A stretch of DNA of 64,000 bases from Planctomycetota bacterium (GTDB taxonomy: Bacteria; Planctomycetota; Planctomycetia; Gemmatales; Gemmataceae): assembly GCA_029777335.1 (NCBI GenBank), contig JAKOSN010000250.1:1-64000 (forward strand). Reading direction: 5' to 3'. How positions within the stretch are numbered: the first letter of the stretch is position 1; the number at the start of each line of letters is the position of its first letter. The notes beneath the pieces were generated by a model, which worked only from the letters and a program-made list of their open reading frames with translations, made no database searches and had not been told where the DNA came from. Both the position numbers and the translations under genes were made by a program. Positions 52,577-62,119 of the stretch are shown in pieces.

Positions 52577-53608
52577 ATGATGGGTGGTGTTCTCCCCTGG
52601 TTTGTCCGCACGCTATCCACCCTGCTGGAGAGGCAGGAGTTGACCGCCGAGCAAATGCGGCAAATGATGACCGCGATGATGGATGGAACCTGTGGATCGA
52701 TCGAGACTGCTGCCTTCCTCACGGCCCTGCGCATGAAGGGCGAAACCTCGGCAGAGATCGCCTGTGCGGCCACCGTCCTGCGCGACCACATGGTCTGCTT
52801 CCCCACCGGGCGCGACGATGTTCTCGATACCTGTGGGACAGGAGGAGACGGGAGCGCGACTTTCAACATCAGCACTGCCACTGCTTTTGTTGTTGCGGGC
52901 AGCGGTGTGCCGGTGGTGAAACATGGCAACCGGGCGATGTCCAGCCGGAGCGGCAGCGCGGATGTCATGGCGGTGCTGGGAGTGAAATGTAGCGGCGATG
53001 TCGCCTTTGCCCGACGATGTCTGGATCGTGCCGGATTGGCCTTCTGCCTGGCTCCGGCTTTCCATCCGGCATTGCAACACGTCGGACCCGTTCGCCAAAG
53101 ACTGGGGGTGCGAACGCTCTTCAACTGCCTCGGTCCTCTCGCCAACCCTGCTGGAGCACCCTACCAGTTGCTCGGAGTAGGCCGGGTTGAGTGGCTTGAT
53201 CTACTCGCCGGCGCGCTGGCCACGCTGGGAACACGACATGCGCTGCTGGTGTGTGGACGTGATGGGCTCGATGAGGTGACCCTCTCCGCCCCGACTCTGG
53301 TGCGCGAGGTCTGCGCTGGGCGGATCACGGCCCGAGAATGGACGCCAGCTGATTTTGCTCTGGAACCGTGCGCGCTGGACGAACTTCGGGTGGATGATCC
53401 CGAGCAGAGCGCAGCGCTCATTCGGCAAATCCTCTCAGGCACCCCCGGAGGTCCGACGCGGGTGGTGCTGGCCAACGCGGCAGCAGCGCTCCTGGCGGCG
53501 GACCGTGTGCGCTCATTGCCCGAGGGAGTGGAGCAGGCTCGCCACTCGATCCGGAGCGGGCGAGCGGCTCGTGTGTTGGAGCAACTCGTTGCCTGTGCGG
53601 ACGAGTAA
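52577..53608 (+). CDS. trpD: Anthranilate phosphoribosyltransferase
   Basis: 343 aa. Second step of tryptophan synthesis: anthranilate plus PRPP gives phosphoribosyl-anthranilate. Motifs: DTCGTGGDGSATFNIST (PRPP/Mg), VVKHGNRAMSSRSGSADV, LGVRTLFNCLGPLANPA. Length normal. No other trp gene is nearby, so the pathway is dispersed. The frame extends to 52445, but the ATG at 52577 (or the one directly after it) starts the conserved part. The next gene, a nucleoside-hydrolase homologue, starts 38 nt later. Confidence 0.95.
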   Translation: MMGGVLPWFVRTLSTLLERQELTAEQMRQMMTAMMDGTCGSIETAAFLTALRMKGETSAEIACAATVLRDHMVCFPTGRDDVLDTCGTGGDGSATFNISTATAFVVAGSGVPVVKHGNRAMSSRSGSADVMAVLGVKCSGDVAFARRCLDRAGLAFCLAPAFHPALQHVGPVRQRLGVRTLFNCLGPLANPAGAPYQLLGVGRVEWLDLLAGALATLGTRHALLVCGRDGLDEVTLSAPTLVREVCAGRITAREWTPADFALEPCALDELRVDDPEQSAALIRQILSGTPGGPTRVVLANAAAALLAADRVRSLPEGVEQARHSIRSGRAARVLEQLVACADE

Positions 53609-53646
53609 TGCGATCTTTTGCATCTTGATTGGGAGGGTATCCCGCC

Positions 53647-54573
53647 ATGCCGCGCAAGGTTGTCCTGGTGAGCGATCCGGGAATCGATGGGGCTTTCGCG
53701 ATCGCCCTGGCCCTGCTCGATCCCAATCTTGAGGTGCTGGGTATTGCGGCCACCGCAGGGAACATCAACGCCGAACAGGCGACCCGCAATGTGCAGATCA
53801 TCATCGAACAACTTGATCCCGAACGCTGGCCCCGGCTGGGGGCTGCCCTGGCCGTGGACTATGATGTGGATGGCCACGTGCTGCACGGTCCCGGAGGACT
53901 GGGTGGCGTTGACTTCCCCTGTGCGCAACTTCACCATCCCCATGCCAGCGATAAACTGCTCGTCGATCTGGTCCACCAGTATCCGCGCGAGGTGACCGTG
54001 GTAGTGATGGGGCCTGGCACATCGCTGGCCCGAGCGCTCGATCGCGACCCCGAACTGGGGGCATTGCTCGAGCGTTTGGTTGTTCTGGGGGGAGCACGCC
54101 ACGAACCCGGCAACGTCTCGGCCGCGGCCGAATTTCACTTTTACTGCGATCCCACCGCCGCACGACACATTCTCCATTCCGGCGTTCCCATCACCATGCT
54201 TCCGCTCGATGTCATGCGCAAGGTGGTCCTGTCGCCCAGCGATCTGCACGCCCTCTCCGCGCACCCCACACGCAGCTGCGAATTTCTGGGAAAGATCGTT
54301 CCCCATGGGATTCGCGCCACGGCAAGTGTCTACGGGATCGAGGGACTTCATCTGAAGGATGTCCTGGGATTGGTAGCTCTGTCCCTCCCCACGGCAATCA
54401 CCACGCGTCCCATGGTGGTTGATGTGGAAACCCGGGGACAGTTGACACGGGGAATGAGCGTCTTCGACACCCGCTGGGGGATCACCACCAAGCCCAATGT
54501 TGACCTGGCGATTGGCGTCGATGTGCCCGCCGTGCGGCGCTACATTCACCAAACGCTGGGAATGAATGAGTAA
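53647..54573 (+). CDS. Nucleoside-hydrolase-family protein with altered metal site
   Basis: 308 aa. The IUNH fold is visible (AATAGNINAEQATRN, VVVMGPGTSLARAL, VVLGG, late PNVDLAIGVD). The N-terminal signature, normally DxDPGxDDA, is VSDPGIDGA here: D10 and D14 remain and the second Asp is G15. The usual HDP near the C-terminus reads KDV. So a calcium ligand and the general acid are missing, and hydrolysis of N-ribosidic bonds is doubtful; a ligand-binding or altered activity is possible. GGGAGGG supports the ATG at 53647. Confidence 0.8.
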   Translation: MPRKVVLVSDPGIDGAFAIALALLDPNLEVLGIAATAGNINAEQATRNVQIIIEQLDPERWPRLGAALAVDYDVDGHVLHGPGGLGGVDFPCAQLHHPHASDKLLVDLVHQYPREVTVVVMGPGTSLARALDRDPELGALLERLVVLGGARHEPGNVSAAAEFHFYCDPTAARHILHSGVPITMLPLDVMRKVVLSPSDLHALSAHPTRSCEFLGKIVPHGIRATASVYGIEGLHLKDVLGLVALSLPTAITTRPMVVDVETRGQLTRGMSVFDTRWGITTKPNVDLAIGVDVPAVRRYIHQTLGMNE

Positions 54574-54727
54574 ACGCATCGAGGAACGTTGAGGAATCCA
54601 GGGAGGTCGGGGGTTTCAGAAAAAGGGATGCAGCCGGTGTAGACAGAAGCGAACACGACTGCTATAGAGCCGCGTTCACTGAAGATGCATCCTGCCAGGC
54701 AACTCCCTTTTCCTGGAGACCGAGGCC

Positions 54728-56554
54728 ATGGGAATCAACCGCTCCCTTGGACGATTGGTTCTTGGAGTGATCCTGGTGACTTCCACGCCCGTGCGAAGTC
54801 AGCAAACTGCGCCGCCGCTTCCCACCCCCCAACCACTCGCGCCGGAAGCGCTCCCCCCCGTTCCTCGGGGTGTGGAAGTGCTGGCGCGCGGCCCGGTTCA
54901 TGAAGCATTTGCAAGCCTCACCGCCGATCCTGCGCCAACCCCCGCCTTGAAGAAACGCCCCCCGAAACCACTGGAGGAAATGCCCCCGGAAGTGAAGCCG
55001 GAGGGAAAGGTGCTCTGGATTGGCGGATACTGGGCCTGGGATGACGATCGGAAAGATTACCTCTGGGTGAGCGGCGTTTGGCGCACTCCTCCACCAGGGA
55101 AGCAATGGATCGCAGGGTACTGGCGTGAAACCGAGGAGGGCTGGCAGTGGGTGCCAGGTTTCTGGACGACCACACCCACGGAGACCAAAACGCAGGAGGT
55201 GACCTATCTACCCGCTCCCCCCGCCACCCCCGAAGTAGCGCCGCCGAAGGAAACTCCGCCCCCGGATGCGTTCTTCGTGCCGGGATACTGGGTCTGGAAT
55301 GGGCGCGATTATGCCTGGCGCGCGGGGTACTGGGCCCGTGTCCAGCCAGGGTATGTCTGGGTCCCTGCTCACTATCGCTGGACCCCCACGGGTTACCTCT
55401 TCATCCCTGGTTACTGGGATATCGCCTTGCCAGATCGAGGGATTCTCTACGCACCCGTTGTGGTCGATCCGGTGGCGGCAGGGCCCACGTTTGTCTATAC
55501 CCCCACCTACGTGGTTCGCGACACGATAGTCGTGGATGCGCTCTTTGTCCGCCCCAGTTATTGCCACTATTATTTCGGCGATTATTACGGTCCAGCCTAC
55601 CGCAATCTTGGTTATCAGAGTTGCTACGTGTACAGCCAACGGCGTTATGATTCTCTGATCGTCTATGAGCGCTACACCCACCGGAATGTCCCGAACTGGG
55701 ATACGGTGCAACTCAACCTCTATGTGGGGCGCGACGCCGGGCAAATGGTTCGCCCCCCGCGAACGTTGGTCCAGCAAAACAACCTCGTGGTGAAACCGAC
55801 CACAGTCAATGTGACCAATATCACCAACATCACCAATGTTCAAAACGTCTCCAACACCACCGTGCTCACCACGGCGAGCCAGTTGACCCGCGAGAAAGGA
55901 ACACGCACGGTTTCACTGGATTCTGGAACACGTCAGCAGGTGAAACAACAGGCACTCTCGGTTCAGAATGTGGCGAGTCAACGGGGTCAACTGGAAAAAC
56001 CCGTTGCCAGGGGACAGGGAAGAGAACCGCGTTTGGTGAAAATGGAGATTCCCCCGCAGAAACCCGTTCAAATCGCTCACGGCCCTGCTCGCGCACAAAC
56101 CACCCCCGCTCCAGAGAAACCCGCTCTGTCCGCACACAACGGGGTCGCAACACCCACGCCCCAGCCTGGGGGAACGACACCTCATCCCCGATCCACTCAA
56201 CCTGTCGCGCCGGGCAACTCTGTGCAGCACTCCCAAAGCACGACCTCAGCGCCCATGGGCCAGCCAGGCAATCCGTCTGCCAGAGTTGGAAAACCAGGCG
56301 TGATCACTGGCGTCCCCAGGAACGGAGGATCTCCTTCACATCCCTCTCCAGGAGGACCTCGTCCATCCGCTCCAACGAGCGGGCATCCAACCCCCTCACA
56401 CCCACAGAGCACGCACCCAGGGGGGGCTTCGGGGCAGGCGAGCCACCCGCCACAATCTGCTCATCCAGCAACAGGCAACCGACCTGCGCCGACGCAGCGC
56501 AAACCGATTCCTCGAAAAGATCCGCCCAAGGATAAGCCACAAAAGAGATCGTAG
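54728..56554 (+). CDS. YXWGXW-repeat secreted protein
   Basis: 608 aa. Signal peptide (LVLGVILVTSTPVRS-QQ). The first half contains repeated Trp/Tyr motifs of the YXWGXW family: IGGYWAW, VSGVWRT, IAGYWRE, VPGFWTT, VPGYWVW, RAGYWAR, FIPGYWD. The second half (about 370-608) is a low-complexity Gln/Pro/Ser/His tail. Known only as secreted or outer-envelope proteins of unknown role. The motif repeats suggest a wall- or membrane-binding surface. Stands alone after a 154-nt spacer. Confidence 0.8.
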   Translation: MGINRSLGRLVLGVILVTSTPVRSQQTAPPLPTPQPLAPEALPPVPRGVEVLARGPVHEAFASLTADPAPTPALKKRPPKPLEEMPPEVKPEGKVLWIGGYWAWDDDRKDYLWVSGVWRTPPPGKQWIAGYWRETEEGWQWVPGFWTTTPTETKTQEVTYLPAPPATPEVAPPKETPPPDAFFVPGYWVWNGRDYAWRAGYWARVQPGYVWVPAHYRWTPTGYLFIPGYWDIALPDRGILYAPVVVDPVAAGPTFVYTPTYVVRDTIVVDALFVRPSYCHYYFGDYYGPAYRNLGYQSCYVYSQRRYDSLIVYERYTHRNVPNWDTVQLNLYVGRDAGQMVRPPRTLVQQNNLVVKPTTVNVTNITNITNVQNVSNTTVLTTASQLTREKGTRTVSLDSGTRQQVKQQALSVQNVASQRGQLEKPVARGQGREPRLVKMEIPPQKPVQIAHGPARAQTTPAPEKPALSAHNGVATPTPQPGGTTPHPRSTQPVAPGNSVQHSQSTTSAPMGQPGNPSARVGKPGVITGVPRNGGSPSHPSPGGPRPSAPTSGHPTPSHPQSTHPGGASGQASHPPQSAHPATGNRPAPTQRKPIPRKDPPKDKPQKRS

Positions 56555-56648
56555 GTATACGCCGAAAATGACGTGAGACTCACCCTCCTGGGTCAAGGGG
56601 ACTATCTGGAATCGCCTGGGATTCCTGTGCGAGATGAGGATCGGACCA

Positions 56649-58322
56649 ATGACTGCTCATCGCTGCGGCTTGCTCTTGCTGGTGGCTGTGCTGGTGACGG
56701 GGTTGAACGCAGTCAAACCGCTCCACATCGATTCACCCATTTACTACGAGTATGGTCTTGGTTTTGCGAGTGACCCGATACATCCCTACAACTTCCAATA
56801 TCGAGCGTCGCTGGGAGCTGCGCCGGCGCACCAGATCATGATTCCCCCCTGCTTTCTCTACTGGTTGGCGACAGGGATTCATCTTCTTGGTGACAATCCG
56901 GTTCTGCTCAAATTGTGGCTCTTTCCCCTGGTCGTATTGCTGGTTTTTTCACTGCACGATCTGTTCCGACGGTTCGCTCCGGGGATGGAGCGCCCGTTGC
57001 TCTGCATGACAATCCTCTCCCCTGTACTCCTGCCCAACTTCGACCTTTTCCTGGATATCCCCACCCTGGCGTTGAGTTTGGCGTCGCTCAGTCTGTTTTG
57101 CACCGCAGTGGAAAGAAAGACGTGGTGGATGGTTGTGGCGGCTGGGGTGGTAGCGGGGTCGGCGATGCAGACCAAGTACAGCGCACTGGTCCTCCCTGGC
57201 ATCCTTCTCATCTACGCATTCCTCCAAAAACGGCCTGGGCCTGGGCTCCTCGCCGGTCTGGTGGCAGTGGGTCTGTTCGTCAGCTGGGAATGCTATGTCG
57301 CGACATGCCAGGGATCCTCGCACTTTCTGTTGCACGCAGGTCGTCAAAATCCCGGCGGCGGAATGAAGAAAGTGCGCGATCTGATCGTGCCACTCATCGG
57401 CAATGCAGGGGGCGTGTGTGTTGCTGGTACCTTGCTGGGCCTGGTCGCTTTGCGATGGTCTCGGCGACAGGTACTGGCCGCGCTCGGTGGGGTGGCGTGC
57501 GGATTCCTTCTGCTCACCCTGATACCGCCGCTCGAACTCCGATCTGGACACCCTCACTGGCACGCAGATTATCTGGTTCGCATGGTTCTCTTTGGAATCC
57601 TGGGGCTGCTGTGGGTTGTCACGGTCGCACAGGTGATGTATCGTCTTGGACGACTGCCTGGGGAGGACGGGTCGGTACAGATCCACTGGTCACCCGATCG
57701 AGGGACGCTCTTTCTGCTGCTGTGGTTTGGGCTGGAAGTGGCAGGTTCCCTGGTGCTTTCGCCATTTCCCGCCTCGCGTCGCACTCTGGGCGTGACCGTG
57801 GTGAGCATGCTGCTGGTCGGCCGCCTCGCCAGTCGAGTTGGAGTCCTGCAGACTCACCCGCGCCTGGTTCAGGGAATCGCCGGGGCCGGGGTCCTCCTGA
57901 CCACGCTTTTCTGTGTCGTGGAGTTTTACGATGCTCGGGCCGGTGAATCAGGCTCGCGTGAAGCACTCACCTGGATCAGGCAACACGAATCCCACCCACG
58001 CGTGTGGCATTTCAGCTGGCACGGTTTTTCGTTTTATGCGGATCGTTTGGGAATGAACTGTGCTGTGGTGGGGGAATCCTCTCTCAGGCGTGGGGACTGG
58101 GTTGTTGTCCCAGATCCTCCCTTCGCCCCTCCCGGGTCGAAGCTGGTCACAACGGATCTCTCCCCTGCCTCCAAACTTTCGCTGGTGGACCCTGTCCCGT
58201 TGCGCACCATCCTGTGCTACTATGCAGGTCGCACGCCACTGGAACACTTGCATGGCCCGCGCTTGACGGTCACCATCTACCACGTGGATCGAGACACCGT
58301 TCTCACTCTCGCCCAACCGTGA
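56649..58322 (+). CDS. GT-C-type membrane glycosyltransferase candidate
   Basis: 557 aa with about 11 or 12 membrane helices. In the first outer loop, after helix 1, is HIDSPIYYEYGLGFASDP with an Asp where GT39/ArnT-like GT-C enzymes keep their catalytic acid. Such enzymes move sugars from polyprenyl-phosphate donors to periplasmic acceptors. The ATG at 56634 is possible, but GAGGA nine bases before the ATG at 56649 fits better. A separate hairpin follows. Acceptor unknown. Confidence 0.65.
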   Translation: MTAHRCGLLLLVAVLVTGLNAVKPLHIDSPIYYEYGLGFASDPIHPYNFQYRASLGAAPAHQIMIPPCFLYWLATGIHLLGDNPVLLKLWLFPLVVLLVFSLHDLFRRFAPGMERPLLCMTILSPVLLPNFDLFLDIPTLALSLASLSLFCTAVERKTWWMVVAAGVVAGSAMQTKYSALVLPGILLIYAFLQKRPGPGLLAGLVAVGLFVSWECYVATCQGSSHFLLHAGRQNPGGGMKKVRDLIVPLIGNAGGVCVAGTLLGLVALRWSRRQVLAALGGVACGFLLLTLIPPLELRSGHPHWHADYLVRMVLFGILGLLWVVTVAQVMYRLGRLPGEDGSVQIHWSPDRGTLFLLLWFGLEVAGSLVLSPFPASRRTLGVTVVSMLLVGRLASRVGVLQTHPRLVQGIAGAGVLLTTLFCVVEFYDARAGESGSREALTWIRQHESHPRVWHFSWHGFSFYADRLGMNCAVVGESSLRRGDWVVVPDPPFAPPGSKLVTTDLSPASKLSLVDPVPLRTILCYYAGRTPLEHLHGPRLTVTIYHVDRDTVLTLAQP

Positions 58323-58344
58323 ATGCTTCGTCAATCCAGCTCGG

Positions 58345-58371
58345 GCATCCCACCAATGCCTGGTGGGATGC
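58345..58371 (+). terminator. 11-bp hairpin after the glycosyltransferase gene
   Basis: GCATCCCACCA and TGGTGGGATGC pair exactly around five bases, 23 nt after the stop. A T-rich stretch follows ten bases later. Confidence 0.65.
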
Positions 58372-58609
58372 TGCATTTCTGGAGTTTTCGTTCCTACCAC
58401 ACCCTCTACTCTAGGTGTATTCCCTGTCATCGTGTTGATCGCTAGACTCTGCGCGCACTGGCTGTCTTTTGTGGCTTTCTCCAATCACTTTTCTTTACCA
58501 CTATCCCTGAATTGCGCATACTGTGAGTGTGCAAGTCGAGTGGACTACGGTTCCAGATGAACCACTCTCTGCCGTGTCGGCAAGTTACACAACCTGGGAG
58601 AAGAGGACA

Positions 58610-59536
58610 ATGTCGAACCAGCGTGTTCATGCTCTGCTGCTGAAGGGCATTCTGTGTTTGGCCGTCATTTTGCCGGCCGTTCGGGCGGAAGAAGATAAAA
58701 AGCCCGAAGAAAAGAAGCCCGAGGCGAAACCGGCGGTTGTTGCCACCGCGGATCCGTGTGGCCCGCGCACCACGACCGTGATGGTTGAGGAATGCGTTCC
58801 TGAGCAGTACACCACCACGCGTACTGCTTATCGCATGGAGCAGGTGAAGGAAAACTACACCGCCTACAAGACCGAAACGGTTTGCGAACCCCGCACCCGT
58901 ATGGTCACCACTTACAAACTTGTTCCTGAGGTGAAGACCTGCACGCGGACCGTGTGCGATATGGTTCCCACCGTTGAGGAACGTTGCGTGATGGAAAAGC
59001 ACTGGGTGTGCAAACCCGTCACCACCATCAAGCGCAAGTGTGTGGATCAGGGGCACTACGAATGCCAGTTGGTGCCCTGCTCCCCGAGCCTGCGCGATCG
59101 GGTGAAGAAGTTCTGCTGCAAGTCGGATTGCTGCAATGATTGCTGCGTGCCGATGAAGACCAAGAAGGTCTGGGTTCCCTGCAAGGTGTGGATTGAAGAA
59201 CCCTGCACCAAGATGGTTCGCACCTGCGAGTATCGCCCGGTCATGCAGAAGGTGACCGTGTGCAAGCCGCACTACCGCCAGGAAAACTACACCGTGACGG
59301 TTAATCGCTGCGTGCCTGAAACGCACCCGGAAACCTACAACGTTACCGTGTGCAAGCAGGTTCCTTATCAGGCTACCCGCCTGGTTTGCAAGTGCGTCCC
59401 CTTCCAGGAGACGGTCACCTGCTGCAAGATGGTCAAGCGGTTGGTCGCCAAGGAAGTGGTGCTGAACGACTGCTGCGCCACCACCTGCTGCACCCCCTGC
59501 TGCCGTACCATCCACACTCGGAAGTGCTGCAAGTAA
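58610..59536 (+). CDS. Cys-rich secreted YTV-like repeat protein
   Basis: 308 aa. Signal peptide (LLKGILCLAVILPAVRA-EE) and a mature part with 34 Cys in about 285 residues, many as CC pairs (FCCKSDCCNDCC, NDCCATTCCTPCC). Repeats follow the pattern VC-x-P-x6-Y-x-V, for example YTTTRTAYRMEQVKENYTAYK and VCKPHYRQENYTVTVNRC. This resembles the YTV-domain, Cys-rich proteins reported from planctomycete cell walls, and a disulfide-linked surface layer is a natural role. GAGAAGAGG precedes the ATG at 58610. Acidic and Lys-rich linker after the signal. Confidence 0.8.
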   Translation: MSNQRVHALLLKGILCLAVILPAVRAEEDKKPEEKKPEAKPAVVATADPCGPRTTTVMVEECVPEQYTTTRTAYRMEQVKENYTAYKTETVCEPRTRMVTTYKLVPEVKTCTRTVCDMVPTVEERCVMEKHWVCKPVTTIKRKCVDQGHYECQLVPCSPSLRDRVKKFCCKSDCCNDCCVPMKTKKVWVPCKVWIEEPCTKMVRTCEYRPVMQKVTVCKPHYRQENYTVTVNRCVPETHPETYNVTVCKQVPYQATRLVCKCVPFQETVTCCKMVKRLVAKEVVLNDCCATTCCTPCCRTIHTRKCCK

Positions 59537-59573
59537 GCCCGTGGGTGTTTCTCGCTGAGCGGCAAGGCTCGTG

Positions 59574-59615
59574 AAAGAGCAGAAGGAGTGAGACAACTCG
59601 CTCCTTCTGCTCTTT
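59574..59615. terminator. 19-bp terminator between convergent genes
   Basis: Arms 59574-59592 and 59597-59615 pair with a single G-T wobble around ACAA, and the right arm ends in TTTT. It lies between the Cys-rich gene and the minus-strand glycosyltransferase gene. Confidence 0.8.
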
Positions 59616-59630
59616 TCTCATTGCGCCAAC

Positions 59631-61406
59631 TTAGTGCTGCCGCGACGGGACGGGTGTGCGAAAATCGTAGATGAGGAAGGTGGTCGTGCGGGCGATCGGC
59701 TGTTCCCGGCTCAAAAATGCCTGCACATGCTGGATGGCCGGATCGCGCAGCCCAATTCCTCCGTGCACCAGCGACATGCTCACTGCCAGACACCGTCCCT
59801 GAACACATGCTCCAACGGCGTCCGCGTTGGCGAAACCAAGGGTATGCAACGGCAAAGATCGCAGCGGAGGTTCATTCACCGAGGGATCTTTGCCGAAATA
59901 CCAAACATCAACGGTGCCCCTTCCCGCTTGCTGCTGCCATTCCGCCAGTTCCTTCAATCCCTGGCCCCAATCGTAATTGGAATCACTCACCAATCTGTAC
60001 CCTGCCTCCCGCCCGCCCCAGAGCGGATTGATGTGACAGAGCGCATGGGGCCAGTTGTGGAGTGTTCCAAGTGCGACGAGAAGCACTGCCAGGACCGTGG
60101 CTCCAAACATCATCCGGCGACGGGACCGGAGGGGCGATCCCTGAATCGTTTGCACCCAACCGACCGCCAACCCAATCGTCGCCAGACAGAGCAAGGGCAA
60201 CATGAACCGAATCCCAATCTGAACTCGGCACAACGGAGTGAAGAGGAGCAGACCGAGGGCGGTCAGCAACGGCCAGTTGGAAAGCCAGTGATCCTTCCTT
60301 AATCGCTTCCATCCAACAACAAGAATGGCGATTGGAGCAACCAGGAAGAGGAGGGTCGCCTTCATCGTGAGCAGCACCGGGAAATAATACCACACGGCGC
60401 GCGGATGGGTCACGCCGAGGATATACACCCCGTGTCCCCGCAGGTTGTGGCTCACCTGCCGCACCAGCCCCACTCCGGCGTTGCTGAAGATACACAGGTG
60501 TTCTCCCACCCAGAGTGCAACCGTGCGCATCTCTCCCGCGGGGAGTGACGTGGCCCACTGCACCAGCGACGGCAACGGCGCCCAATCACTCCAGCAGTAG
60601 AGAAACACCATTCCCATCCCAAGAATCCCGATCTGCCAGAGATCGAGAACGGGTTGCTTGAGTTGGGCCGGGGTTGGGAGCCAGTGCCCGGTGCCCTGCA
60701 GTTGTTGCTGTCGCCAGAGTCGGGCGATTTCAATTACTCCAAGTCCAAGCACTCCAAAAACCAGTCCCGATGCCTTGGCGAGAATGGAGGCACCAAACCA
60801 GAACGCGGGCCAACCAATACGCGTCTGCCAGGATCGGTCGCGCCCGCGCCAGTAGTGATAGAAGAGTGCCAGTAAACACGCCGTCACGGCAATGTCGGTG
60901 GTGGCCAGGGTAGCATGCGCAAGGAAGTTGGGATCACAGGCCAGAGCCGCGACCGCCAGACGCCCGGCCCAGCGTCCCCCCAGCGCGCGTGCCGAAACCC
61001 AGGTATACCCAAGCAGAATCCACCAGAACCCCAGGGTTGCCACTCTTGCCCAGTGGAGGGCGGGGGTGAATTCTGTCACCAGGTCGAGAGGGTATCCACG
61101 CCACTGTTCCCACAGATACAGGGGAAGCGTCTGGGCATCGACGGGCAACGGCATGGTCCCCAGTTTCATCAACCCGGCCGTGCTTCCGCTTCGCCAGCGT
61201 TGCAGCCCTTCTTCCAGATAGATGGGCTCGTCGAACACGGCACTCAACTGGCTGGAGGCCGACAAGCACCAAATAGCGGACAGGATGGCCACCGTGGCGA
61301 GCCAGAGTACATCGACCAGCCAGGCACGTCGGCGCGGCCGAGGCGCGGGGCGGGGCGTGACCCAGGAATCATCATGCCACCGAGGACGCGGACGGAGCGC
61401 CAGCAT
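59631..61406 (-). CDS. GT39-like membrane glycosyltransferase candidate
   Basis: 591 aa, about 10-12 membrane helices. After helix 1 there is FDEPIYLEEGLQRW, with the DE acid pair of PMT/GT39-type GT-C enzymes. A later SDSNYDWGQGLKELAEW motif and a C-terminal soluble part are typical of planctomycete members. Expected to glycosylate proteins or lipids in the periplasm from a polyprenyl-linked sugar. A Pro/Arg-rich 25-residue leader precedes helix 1. Confidence 0.75.
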   Translation of the reverse strand: MLALRPRPRWHDDSWVTPRPAPRPRRRAWLVDVLWLATVAILSAIWCLSASSQLSAVFDEPIYLEEGLQRWRSGSTAGLMKLGTMPLPVDAQTLPLYLWEQWRGYPLDLVTEFTPALHWARVATLGFWWILLGYTWVSARALGGRWAGRLAVAALACDPNFLAHATLATTDIAVTACLLALFYHYWRGRDRSWQTRIGWPAFWFGASILAKASGLVFGVLGLGVIEIARLWRQQQLQGTGHWLPTPAQLKQPVLDLWQIGILGMGMVFLYCWSDWAPLPSLVQWATSLPAGEMRTVALWVGEHLCIFSNAGVGLVRQVSHNLRGHGVYILGVTHPRAVWYYFPVLLTMKATLLFLVAPIAILVVGWKRLRKDHWLSNWPLLTALGLLLFTPLCRVQIGIRFMLPLLCLATIGLAVGWVQTIQGSPLRSRRRMMFGATVLAVLLVALGTLHNWPHALCHINPLWGGREAGYRLVSDSNYDWGQGLKELAEWQQQAGRGTVDVWYFGKDPSVNEPPLRSLPLHTLGFANADAVGACVQGRCLAVSMSLVHGGIGLRDPAIQHVQAFLSREQPIARTTTFLIYDFRTPVPSRQH

Positions 61407-61646
61407 GGATCTCCCTCCTCATGAGGATAAAGCGGGTTAACGATACCGTTCCCTCCGTGCGGGCGGAAGTCCAACTCGGATCCGGGCCTGCGGGGCCATA
61501 AGCCAGCCTCCCCAGGTTGCCAGAAACGCGCAGAGTGGCAGCCGACTTGCGGATTTCCTCGACCCTGCCCTTGACAGGGGCGCTCCCAAACGCGATAGAG
61601 CCTGCCCCGTGCGAACCCACGTTTGATCTGAGGGAGGGAGGTGGTC

Positions 61647-62027
61647 ATGTCTTCCAACATGCCGATTCCGCAGATCGTGTGCACCGAGATTGATGACACG
61701 TTCGATGTCTTCATGCCCGTGTTGCAACTTCACTGGGGAGAGGTGAACCAGAACCACCCCGAGAGGATCTGGGAACTCCCTGAGGGAGTGACAATGGTCG
61801 GGGCGGGGCCGGAACACTTTGGCCTCAAGGTGCAGCGCTGCGATCGCAACAGTTACAGCGTCAGGCTACTTTGGAATCAAACCGTTCTGCACTGGACTCG
61901 GCTGACTCGGGTGCAGCTTCTCTCCAGCGCGCTGCTACCCATTCTCGAATCGCTGGGGACCGATCTGCGCGATCTTCTCGATCAACCGGTACGCGCAGAA
62001 CGTTTCCAGGTTCGCCGCGCCGCGTGA
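61647..62027 (+). CDS. Small hypothetical protein
   Basis: 126 aa, soluble, no signal. Very strong GGGAGGGAGG before the ATG at 61647. The protein has VCTEIDDTFDVFMPVLQLHW at the start and is helical at the end (LLPILESLGTDLRDLL). It sits in a divergent position to the GT39-like gene and 92 nt before another GT-C gene. Function unknown. Confidence 0.65.
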   Translation: MSSNMPIPQIVCTEIDDTFDVFMPVLQLHWGEVNQNHPERIWELPEGVTMVGAGPEHFGLKVQRCDRNSYSVRLLWNQTVLHWTRLTRVQLLSSALLPILESLGTDLRDLLDQPVRAERFQVRRAA

Positions 62028-62119
62028 ACCTTCTGTCCCAAACCTCGGCGTCACCGGGCGCACGGGATACAACAAGAGGCAGGCGTCTCTGCTTTGATGG
62101 GCGCGAGGGGATGTGACCC

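Noticed and set aside
54728-56554. Low-complexity Pro/His/Ser tail as a possible frameshifted or junk region
   Set aside because: It stays in frame to a single stop and follows directly on the repeat domain, as in other secreted planctomycete proteins.
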